64,000 nucleotides of DNA, taken from the NCBI GenBank assembly GCA_950054155.1, contig CATLOT010000010.1, positions 39,201 to 103,200 of the forward strand, in the 5' to 3' direction. The notes beneath the pieces are model-generated. The model searched no databases. It was not told the origin of the DNA and saw nothing but the letters and a program-made list of their open reading frames with translations. Position numbers and translations under genes: made by a program. Below, one piece after another: positions 26,752-33,933 of the stretch. Within the stretch, counting starts at the first letter, position 1. The number at the start of each line of letters is the position of its first letter. This DNA is from an uncultured Bacteriovoracaceae bacterium. GTDB taxonomy: Bacteria; Bdellovibrionota; Bacteriovoracia; Bacteriovoracales; Bacteriovoracaceae.

Positions 26752-27690
26752 ATGTCACAGAAATGGATAAACACCCTAACTTTATGCTCTTTACTTGTGT
26801 CTCTCAATGCAGCCGAAGTCGATAGCTTCACAAAGCGTTTTGAGCCCCTAGAAGATACCACTGAAGCTATCAATGTGAAGACGAATGAGTATCTTGAAAT
26901 GGCCGTGAAGGAAGCGAATGAAGACTATAAAGGCTGCCATGAAGAAGACCTCTATAAGAAAATGCGCCGCTATTTTAGTAATCAGTACCGAGGAAAGTTA
27001 GGGGAGTATATCGTCAATGCTGTTGACCTTGATCATCATCCTATGACCATTCCTGAAAGTGTGTATCAAGATTTTAAATGGCATCAATCTATCATCCAAG
27101 GGTTCTGGGGTCGTGTTGTCAATGATCCTACCGCCTCGGCCTTAAAAGTGAATGGTGTCTACATTGGAACCGATAAATTTGAACACTTCATGGGCTCTGG
27201 TTTTAAGTATTTTAAAACCTACCACATGAAAGGAGAGCCTATTGAAGATGCGCTCAAAATTGGTGAAAAGGCAGAGTCCGGTTTTATGGGAGCAGTTACG
27301 ACAGGCGTGAAGTCCTTTGGTGATCTCAGTGCTAACTTTAACGGCATGAGATTTTGGAACCACGTTATGCAAAAGCGTGATGATATTCTCGGTGAAAATA
27401 TTGGCCCTTACGTGAGTTGTGATGAAGTTGGCTTTAAGGTCGTAAAGAAAATTGACTGGGCCAGCTATATTGATGACTCCTATGATGAAGGCATCAATTG
27501 TTCAGCCTTTAGAAATCAAAAGATGGTCGATGCCGTCAATAAGCGCGTGCGTGAAGCCAATCCTGAAAGAGAAGGTCTTGAAACTTGTCCGGTTGATCGA
27601 GAAAGGCTTGATAGTATTAAAGGGCGTTATAAAGATATAGCCCCTTTCATCATTAATGAAAGAGGCCATTATTCGGTCAAAGAAGATTAG
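26752..27690 (+). CDS. Exported protein with a DUF2279-like GTDKFEHF segment
   Basis: A 312-residue protein with a signal peptide (about 1-20, ending LNA). Its centre reads GTDKFEHFMGSGFKYF and later MGAVTTGVKSFGDLSANFNG, a pattern reminiscent of DUF2279/YfiM-type membrane or periplasmic proteins (DKxxHF then ExGxxG and GDxxAN), though without their membrane helices. I give this link as tentative. Several cysteines near the C-terminus (CDEVG, INCSAF, ETCPVD) may form disulphides. The stop shares TTAG with the opposite gene. Function is unknown. Confidence 0.65.
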   Translation: MSQKWINTLTLCSLLVSLNAAEVDSFTKRFEPLEDTTEAINVKTNEYLEMAVKEANEDYKGCHEEDLYKKMRRYFSNQYRGKLGEYIVNAVDLDHHPMTIPESVYQDFKWHQSIIQGFWGRVVNDPTASALKVNGVYIGTDKFEHFMGSGFKYFKTYHMKGEPIEDALKIGEKAESGFMGAVTTGVKSFGDLSANFNGMRFWNHVMQKRDDILGENIGPYVSCDEVGFKVVKKIDWASYIDDSYDEGINCSAFRNQKMVDAVNKRVREANPEREGLETCPVDRERLDSIKGRYKDIAPFIINERGHYSVKED

Positions 27691-29762
27691 TTCTTATTTT
27701 CGTATTTAAGAAGACGGTCTTTTGCTGAAACACTGTTGTAGCGATTAGAGATCATTTGAAAGAGTGATCCCTTCTTGCCAGCAACTTGAGCAGGTCCTCT
27801 AAAGTTAAGGCTTGAGTTCCCCTTGGTCTTATTCTTACCAAGAAGCTTACTAAAGGGATTCGTGGCTTTCTTCTTAGAAGCGCCAATTGCTCCTCGACCA
27901 CCTACGGTCGCTAGACCTGAGCCCTTTGTCTTAATATTAATATCACGCTTTCCACTTGGTTTTGCCTTTTGAGGCCCTTTGTTAGCGCCACCGCCGCCAC
28001 CAAAGCCGCCGCCACCGCCAGCAGAACCACCGCCACCACCGCCACCGGCAGCAACCTGACCGGCTTTAATAGAGCCAGCTCTCGCTTGACCGTCGACAAA
28101 GTCATTTCCTGTGGTGTTGACTCCATCAACTGTTCCAAAATTAGTGGGAAGAAGATTTCTATCGGTAGCTCCTGTCACAGAGGAGTCTGTGTCACTGAGA
28201 CCACCTTCTTCAGTGCCAGAGCCTAGATTAGCGCCACCACCAAAGCTTGCATTAAAATTTTGACCGGTGAATCCATCAAAACCACCAGCTGCGGGAGCAA
28301 TACAGCCCTCTGCACTCGGGTCCACCAAACACTCACTCGCGGTTGCGGGAAGCTCTTCGGCCACTGGAAATTCTGGTGGCTCAAACTCTTCAATATCTTT
28401 CATGGCATCCTTAATCATACCCGCTTGATCATGAAGAAGAGCACCCTTCGCTCCATTCGCGAGAGCCTCAAGCCCCGCTTTCATGGCCACGCCCTTCATT
28501 TTGTCTCTCACTTCTTGATTAAGAAAGAAGTTGTTAGCGCCCCCTCCTGCATTTTGGTTTGTTGTAATTGCTTGAGCACAAGCCAGTTCAGTGTCGATGG
28601 AGGCAGTATTATCTGCATTAAAGGCATTCAAAGCCTCAGTTATAACTGCTTGATTTTCAGCAGAAACTCTAAATTCTTCAGAAACTTTAACACTTTGGTC
28701 GTTTTTTATATAACTATCTATGTAGTTACCAAGCTTTACTCTGGCTGCATTTACAAAGTTAGAATTTAATGAACTTTGACACCGAGTTATCATTTTCTCA
28801 GGGGTTGGAAATTCACTAATCATGGAAAGAAGAACACCTGCTTTCGCTCCATCAAAGGCGGCCATTTCATAAGCAAGGTTTCCTTGTTGACGAGTTGATT
28901 CGGCTTGCGCATTCATTCCATCTGTAATCTGAATACCTTCTTCAGTTCTCGCTTTTTGAGTGATCTCATCTTGGAGCTCCATTTGTTTGGCCCCTGCACG
29001 AAAAGTCTGTTGGACTTGCATGACTTGTTTGCCAATAACAAAACCATCCATGAATTTAACTATTTTCTTACAGGCAAGATAATCTTGAGTTTCAGCGCCC
29101 TCATGAGAGCATCCCATTCCACCTTCTTCCTTTGCTCGCTCCATACAAGTGGCTTGTGCTTCTTGCGTTGGTTGATTGGCACATTCCAAACCAGCTGCAC
29201 CAAAATCAGATTTCGCAGCATTTGCACCATTACCCTCAAATTCAGAGTAGTCTGGACCAAAATTGTTAACGTCCATAGAAGATAAGTAAGCTTGGCATGT
29301 GATCATTTGTACTAAGATGTTGTTAAAAAGTTGTTTTAATTGTTGTGCTTTTTCTGGACCAACGCCACTTTCGCCGGTATTGGTTTCAAAAGCTTTTGAA
29401 ATGGCCAAGGGGACATAATAGCTACCAATATTATCTAAACTCGCAAATTCGCCATTTGCTGAGGAATAGATTTCATTCCAACTACTTTGGGCAATAGTCT
29501 CACAGCTCGTTACACGATCTGAATAAGTTTGAGCACCTGAGAATTCACCATTTAAAATGCCTTGGCTTGGATCTCCTTGAGACATTGGTGATCTTCCCCT
29601 TTGGTTAGAAGAGTGGGAGGACCTAAAGGATCCGTTAAGATTTCCGCTAAGTGCAGCTTCAAGTGGATTAGCCTGGGCTGAATCAACAAATAAGTGAACA
29701 GCTGTATAAAGAGCTATAAGGGAAATTTTTCTCATAGAGAGGTCTCGCTTTTGACGTTTCAT
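27687..29762 (-). CDS. Large exported protein with Gly-rich linker and C-terminal ISNRY motif
   Basis: An exported protein of about 691 residues. The signal peptide is ISLIALYTAVHLFVDSAQA after a basic lead. Starts at TTG 29780, ATG 29762 and ATG 29735 are all possible; none has an ideal ribosome site. The N-terminal 450 residues are helical with several cysteines (SCET, TCQAY, CANQ, CMER, GCSHE, ACKK). An acidic linker (IEEFEPPEFP) and a Gly/Ser/Asn region follow, then a nearly pure glycine run and a basic tail. The last 26 residues contain SLFQMISNRY, which also occurs near the end of the 30996-32939 product. No family was recognised; a surface or envelope role is likely. Confidence 0.7.
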   Translation of the reverse strand: MKRQKRDLSMRKISLIALYTAVHLFVDSAQANPLEAALSGNLNGSFRSSHSSNQRGRSPMSQGDPSQGILNGEFSGAQTYSDRVTSCETIAQSSWNEIYSSANGEFASLDNIGSYYVPLAISKAFETNTGESGVGPEKAQQLKQLFNNILVQMITCQAYLSSMDVNNFGPDYSEFEGNGANAAKSDFGAAGLECANQPTQEAQATCMERAKEEGGMGCSHEGAETQDYLACKKIVKFMDGFVIGKQVMQVQQTFRAGAKQMELQDEITQKARTEEGIQITDGMNAQAESTRQQGNLAYEMAAFDGAKAGVLLSMISEFPTPEKMITRCQSSLNSNFVNAARVKLGNYIDSYIKNDQSVKVSEEFRVSAENQAVITEALNAFNADNTASIDTELACAQAITTNQNAGGGANNFFLNQEVRDKMKGVAMKAGLEALANGAKGALLHDQAGMIKDAMKDIEEFEPPEFPVAEELPATASECLVDPSAEGCIAPAAGGFDGFTGQNFNASFGGGANLGSGTEEGGLSDTDSSVTGATDRNLLPTNFGTVDGVNTTGNDFVDGQARAGSIKAGQVAAGGGGGGGSAGGGGGFGGGGGANKGPQKAKPSGKRDINIKTKGSGLATVGGRGAIGASKKKATNPFSKLLGKNKTKGNSSLNFRGPAQVAGKKGSLFQMISNRYNSVSAKDRLLKYENKN
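27987..28056. repeat. GCC/ACC low-complexity tract coding for polyglycine
   Basis: A GC-rich run of CCACCG-type triplets inside the 27687 gene encodes about 20 glycines broken by Ser, Ala and Phe. Its composition is very different from the AT-rich surroundings and it is a likely site of length variation. Confidence 0.7.
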
Positions 29763-29925
29763 ACCTCTATTATCGGGCAAATAAGCGATATTCTTGAGTA
29801 AAACCTGTGGGTAATCAAGGGGTGCTCTCTAAGTCTATGATTTTCAAGGATATACTTCTTTTTCTCACAAGGGAGAGTTGTTAAAATGATGCTCAGATTT
29901 GTGGCACATTTAAGGAGTGAGAAGA

Positions 29926-30336
29926 ATGGAAGAGTTTGAGTATCAATTTACAGTTTTAGAGTCTCACCTGGATACTTTTGGCCATGTTAATAATGCGACC
30001 TATTTAACGCTCTTTGAAGAGGCCCGTTGGGATATAATCACTCGCCGTGGCTGGGGCTTAAAAGAAGTCATGAAAAAGAAAATTGGTCCGGTCATTCTAG
30101 AGGCGAATATTAAATTTAAGAAAGAAGTGACCAATCGAGAATTAATAACAGTAAAAAGCTCTTGTGGGGAATCTCTTAACAAGCTAGTTATGACTTTTCA
30201 CCAGGAAATGATTAAAGAAGATGGTAGTGTGGCGGCCATCCTTGATCTTCGCGTCGGTCTTATGGATCTTGCCCTGAGAAAATTAATTGAGCCTACACCT
30301 GAATGGCGCCATGCTATTGGGCTTAAAGAGGTCTAA
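29926..30336 (+). CDS. Acyl-CoA thioesterase of the 4HBT hotdog family
   Basis: A 136-residue hotdog-fold thioesterase. HLDTFGHVNNATYLTLFEEA is the classical 4-hydroxybenzoyl-CoA thioesterase motif with the catalytic Asp and the DxxGHVNN turn. Later strands (ANIKFKKEV and AAILDLRVGLMD) complete the fold. The ATG at 29926 is chosen because AAGGAG (29912-29917) lies eight bases ahead; the GTG at 29917 overlaps that site. The gene stands alone and overlaps the end of the peptidase gene on the opposite strand by 14 bases. The substrate is unknown. Confidence 0.9.
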   Translation: MEEFEYQFTVLESHLDTFGHVNNATYLTLFEEARWDIITRRGWGLKEVMKKKIGPVILEANIKFKKEVTNRELITVKSSCGESLNKLVMTFHQEMIKEDGSVAAILDLRVGLMDLALRKLIEPTPEWRHAIGLKEV

Positions 30337-31003
30337 TAAAGCGCTCATAGATTTCATCAAAATGCTCAAGAACAGTCTCTTTAAGAAGAATTTCTTGATA
30401 GTGAGCACTCATGATAAAGTCCTTTGCTTTTTCATAGGTAAGCTCATCACTCAAAAGATTCGCTTCAGGTGCGTAACTTAAATGCCACGGCTCAATGGCC
30501 ACTCCACCGCGATCAATTTCATAAGGTCTAAAAAAAGGAGACTCACTAATTTCCCTAGAAAGAAAAGCTCCAAGATTTTCAAAAATACCCTTAGCTTCAT
30601 ACTCACTGGGAATGAGCTCAACTTTATAGTCAGGGTTTTGTGCTAAGGCCTTTTGATCAATGACATCAAAATCACTTCCCCAGTGATGACGACTAAAGCC
30701 TGGTAGAGCACTCCAGCGTAAGATGGAAAAGAGAACTTGGGTGGGGGAGAGTTCGTTAAAATCGAGTTTCTCTCCGTAATCGTCGATTAAATCTCGCTCC
30801 CCCTTGGCCTTGGCATTCCAAATGCTGGCCTGGCGAGAAAAGCTTCTAAAACCACTTGCGACATAAAGGTCAATTCCCTGGTCTTTGGCCTTATTTTGAA
30901 AGAGTGTAAAGGCCTGAAAGGTCTTAGGGCTGAGATTAAGCGGAGTTTGCTTGAAGTCTTCATGAAGACCAAAGAGTCTTTGAAAAGAGGAAATACTACT
31001 CAT
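30323..31003 (-). CDS. M15-type D,D-carboxypeptidase-like zinc peptidase
   Basis: A 226-residue LAS-family peptidase of the VanY / D-alanyl-D-alanine carboxypeptidase type. VASGFRSFSRQ (near 48-58) gives the family Arg and Gln, SRHHWGSDFD supplies zinc ligands His106 and Asp113, and EPWHLSY supplies the catalytic Glu171 and third ligand His174. It probably cleaves peptidoglycan stem peptides. No signal peptide is visible with the ATG at 31003, which lies inside the last codons of the 652-type gene and would allow coupled translation; a longer frame begins at 31063 but lacks a signal as well. How it reaches the wall is unclear. Confidence 0.87.
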   Translation of the reverse strand: MSSISSFQRLFGLHEDFKQTPLNLSPKTFQAFTLFQNKAKDQGIDLYVASGFRSFSRQASIWNAKAKGERDLIDDYGEKLDFNELSPTQVLFSILRWSALPGFSRHHWGSDFDVIDQKALAQNPDYKVELIPSEYEAKGIFENLGAFLSREISESPFFRPYEIDRGGVAIEPWHLSYAPEANLLSDELTYEKAKDFIMSAHYQEILLKETVLEHFDEIYERFIRPL

Positions 31004-32939
31004 CCTCTTCTTCACCAAAGAGCCTGCGAAGACCACTTGTCTGATAGCGATTTGAAATGACATTCCACAGACTCACATCATCTCTTTTCACAATATCTGA
31101 GCCTTTGTAGTCGTAATCTTTTTCCATAAAGGTTTGCACTTTATTTCCTTCACGAGCAGCGGCATCATTCCAATTGAATTTATAGGCGCCTTTCTTATTG
31201 CCTGCACCCACTTTACCAGTTGCCGCTTTGACGGTGAGACCCGTGCTTCCCGTAATATCAACTTTCTCTTGGGCCTTTTTAAGGGCACCATCAAGACCCT
31301 TGGGAACGGCACCAAATTGTTTTCCACTGGGGTTAAAAGCGCTGTTAAAACTTGAAAGTTGCTTTGGTGTTACAGTTCTTAGGGCTAGCTTTTCAGCGAG
31401 ACCCTTGAGTTCATCGGGACCTTTGACGTTGATGCCTTTTGAGTTGGCGTCTTTTACAAGATTTCCAATAAGTCTATCAGAGCGGGCCGCATTCTTGGCC
31501 AGATCAGCACTGTTGAGAGAGGCCAGCGCCTGGTTAGCACCATTTGGAAACTTTCCTAGTGTGTTGACGGCATTAGCGGCGCCGAGTTTCGCACCAAAGC
31601 CACCTGTGAGAAGGGCAGAGTTAGGAGCTGTTGAACAGGCATTTTGTCCTGTAACGTTATTCTTCATTTTTGTACACTTACAATCAAGATCAAACTGACC
31701 CGTGATCGTAACGCAACCTTGGCGTGGGCCTTCAGTAATGTCTGCTAGTTTTTCATTCTTAAGAGCAAAGTTCATTTCATCCGCTGCAAAGAGATTCTGA
31801 CAGATGACTGATTGGGTGCGGTTGTCATTCTTTGTTCCATCAGAGTTATAACAGTAACAACGGTCATTATTAATATCTTCTCGTCCGTCCGGACAAAAGC
31901 CACTCATAAATTCGTTATAGGTGGCGATGACGTCATCAATTGTTTCAACATTTTGTTCTGCTTTCTTTACCTCATTCTTAGCATGGTAAATAAGATAGGC
32001 ATTGAGGGCGAGCATAATGCCTGCGCCCACTGCGATTTGAGCAGAGGAGCCAAGGCGCACGAGTTGTTTTGAAAATGTTTTGGCAGGATCGACTGTCGGT
32101 TTCCCTGTTGTATCCCCAGTTGTGCTACCCGAGGTTGTTTGTCCTGTTGTGCCGCCAGTTGTTTCACCTGTAGTGCCACCAGTTGTCTCCCCAGGAGGCT
32201 TGTCGTCGCCAATAGTCGTTACACAGCGTTTCCCAGCGGCCAAACCTGCAGGAGTCAGCTCATAAATAGCAAAGCCCAAAGAGGCAGCAAAACCCGCGGC
32301 AGTTGCCATTTGTAATTTACTTCTATTCTTTCCTAATTGTTGGACTTGTTGCTGCTCTTCTCGCAGGTAGTAAAATGCCCTCACTTGAGATTGGTAAGAA
32401 CTATTTTCCGCGCCCTTACTTTCTTCATTCTCTGTTTCTGTCTTGTATTTATCAGCGAGCTCTTCAAAACCTTTCTTTGCCTTGTGCTTTAAGAAGTAGT
32501 CTCCTGCCACCCACGCGATCGAAGTTGCTTGAAAGATCTTCTTAGAAAGACAACCCGTTGAAACCTTCTTCGTGGCTCCCGTTAGCTTGTCACCCATGGA
32601 TGTCGTGGCAAAAAGAGAGTAGAGGGCATAGGCTCCCGCAACCATTTTTCCAATATTTTCACCCTTAGCGTCTTCTGATCGTTGTCCCTTATTGACCCCT
32701 GTTCGCTCTTCAGCGGTTTTCATATAACAGCTTTCTGGATCAGAGCTCGTCTCACAACTATCGGCATTGTCCTTCATATCGATGGCCTCTTGAGTGACCA
32801 TGCAGCGGTTAAGTTCACTATTCCATGATTTATCTGCGCCGGTACAGGCCGCCTGCTGCTCTTCAATTGTCGCTGCAAAGACAGGAAAGCCTGTGATCAT
32901 CAGCTGAAAAGAGAGTATTAATGTGAGTACCTTTTTCAT
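30996..32939 (-). CDS. Large exported protein with Thr-Gly linker, membrane helices and ISNRY tail
   Basis: A 647-residue protein starting at ATG 32939, which has AAAGGA six bases upstream. A signal peptide (ending VFAA) is followed by a Cys-rich part, three or four hydrophobic segments (for example AGAYALYSLFATTS, AASLGFAIYELTPAGLAAG and AQIAVGAGIMLALNAYLIY), a Thr/Gly-rich linker with repeated ETTGGTTG units, a second Cys-rich part (CYCYN, CKCTK) and a basic C-terminal region. Near the end stands SLWNVISNRY, shared with the 27687 gene product. The M15 peptidase gene overlaps its end. No family was recognised. Confidence 0.7.
   Translation of the reverse strand: MKKVLTLILSFQLMITGFPVFAATIEEQQAACTGADKSWNSELNRCMVTQEAIDMKDNADSCETSSDPESCYMKTAEERTGVNKGQRSEDAKGENIGKMVAGAYALYSLFATTSMGDKLTGATKKVSTGCLSKKIFQATSIAWVAGDYFLKHKAKKGFEELADKYKTETENEESKGAENSSYQSQVRAFYYLREEQQQVQQLGKNRSKLQMATAAGFAASLGFAIYELTPAGLAAGKRCVTTIGDDKPPGETTGGTTGETTGGTTGQTTSGSTTGDTTGKPTVDPAKTFSKQLVRLGSSAQIAVGAGIMLALNAYLIYHAKNEVKKAEQNVETIDDVIATYNEFMSGFCPDGREDINNDRCYCYNSDGTKNDNRTQSVICQNLFAADEMNFALKNEKLADITEGPRQGCVTITGQFDLDCKCTKMKNNVTGQNACSTAPNSALLTGGFGAKLGAANAVNTLGKFPNGANQALASLNSADLAKNAARSDRLIGNLVKDANSKGINVKGPDELKGLAEKLALRTVTPKQLSSFNSAFNPSGKQFGAVPKGLDGALKKAQEKVDITGSTGLTVKAATGKVGAGNKKGAYKFNWNDAAAREGNKVQTFMEKDYDYKGSDIVKRDDVSLWNVISNRYQTSGLRRLFGEEEDE
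32088..32200. repeat. Imperfect short tandem repeat coding for a Thr-Gly linker
   Basis: Within the 30996 gene, repeats of about 12 and 24 bases (CCAGTTGT and related units) encode GETTGGTTG-type sequence. It separates the membrane helices from the second Cys-rich part and probably varies in length between strains. Confidence 0.6.
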
Positions 32940-33007
32940 TTCGTATCCTTTCACATTTCATTATAGGCCCAAGGCCTGCTTAGCGCTTAAAGAGCAGGGG
33001 GATTTAC

Positions 33008-33032
33008 TTTTGATTATTATATAATATCAAAG
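33008..33032 (-). promoter_or_regulatory. AT-rich near-palindrome with -10 element ahead of the 32939 gene
   Basis: The core ATTATATAAT is a perfect 10-base palindrome flanked by TTTGAT and ATCAAA arms offset by one base. It holds a TATAAT on the minus strand (33016-33021) about 77 bases before the start codon, so it may be a promoter with an overlapping operator. Confidence 0.4.
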
Positions 33033-33089
33033 AGTTAGGTCATAGAGTAGGCAGAGGGCTGCACACTTTTCCACTGCCACTTAGGATGG

Positions 33090-33923
33090 TCACTCCTTAA
33101 GGCTTGTAAAGGAGGTCGCTCTTCCTTTTATAAGGACTTTACCTCTTTCAAAACAATCGCTTAGGTGGCCCTTAGACAAGTTTTCTCTGTTTGATAGCTC
33201 TGAAAGGCATTGCTCTAAGAGATAGCGGGCGCCAAGTGAAACGGAAAGGCTTGATCCCTTGAGAGAGGGGTAAGCGGCCCTCTTATCTTGAAAGGGCATA
33301 GAGTAATGAACCGGGTAAGCGCTAAATTGCATCTTGTCTGAGCGCGCGGGATCTTGAGAGTCGAGTCCCTCATGAAAACTTCCAAAGTAAAAGAGAGGCC
33401 AATTCCTGTGAATATGGGGAAAGAGGGGGACTTCTTTTGCGAGGTAAGGCCCCTTACGTCCCGTTGCCAAGAGGAGGGGCTTTGAAAGCGTCTTAAGAGA
33501 GCTCGCGCTTAAGAGGTCATTCTTTTCTATTAAGGGAAGGCCTGCCGCTGCGACAGCAAAGTCGACATTTGCTTCTTCGATAAAGGCAAGGGCGCGCTTC
33601 CAGTAGCTAAGTTTCTGACTTCCTTTCTTATTAAAGACAATGAGAGGGGTTATACGAATGGGCGTTTGAGGGTTGAGTCCTTTGACGATTGTTTCGAGCA
33701 CCCAGTGGCCATGAAAGGCACGTTTCTTGAGAATACCTTTGTAGCACTTAAAGGAATGGCTTTGGGTAAAGTCTTTAACGGGGTCAATGATAATTTTTTG
33801 AGAGGTCTTTATGAGTGAAGGGCAAAAGCTTGTGTCAATGAGAGCGACATGGATTTCTTTTGCAGGGACTGATGTGTAACAAAAGAGAAAAGAAAGAAAG
33901 ATGGCCTTCCAGAGAAAGGCCAT
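33090..33923 (-). CDS. Exported subtilase-like protein with altered oxyanion site
   Basis: A 277-residue protein with a signal peptide (about 1-21). The subtilisin triad can be traced: Asp30 in HVALIDTSF, His71 in RAFHGHWVLETI and Ser225 in LKGSSLSVSLGA, which corresponds to the GTSMAxP motif. The oxyanion Asn, normally in AAGNxG, appears to be replaced (LLATGRKGP), so activity is doubtful. The ATG at 33923 is 10 bases after the stop of the 1245-residue gene and has no strong ribosome site, suggesting coupled expression. It may process or bind its large operon partner; this is inference. Confidence 0.65.
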   Translation of the reverse strand: MAFLWKAIFLSFLFCYTSVPAKEIHVALIDTSFCPSLIKTSQKIIIDPVKDFTQSHSFKCYKGILKKRAFHGHWVLETIVKGLNPQTPIRITPLIVFNKKGSQKLSYWKRALAFIEEANVDFAVAAAGLPLIEKNDLLSASSLKTLSKPLLLATGRKGPYLAKEVPLFPHIHRNWPLFYFGSFHEGLDSQDPARSDKMQFSAYPVHYSMPFQDKRAAYPSLKGSSLSVSLGARYLLEQCLSELSNRENLSKGHLSDCFERGKVLIKGRATSFTSLKE

Positions 33924-33933
33924 CTTTTGCGTC

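Noticed and set aside
27987..28056. GC-rich triplet tract as a CRISPR-like or mobile repeat
   Set aside because: It is in frame and encodes glycine without spacers, so it is a protein low-complexity region.
28260..28769. 169-codon open frame on the plus strand inside the 27687 gene
   Set aside because: It is antisense to a well-supported exported protein, has no ribosome site and its translation looks random (Cys, Ser and Phe rich).
31198..31698. 166-codon open frame on the plus strand inside the 30996 gene
   Set aside because: Antisense shadow; low-complexity Leu/Ala/Pro translation without a ribosome site.
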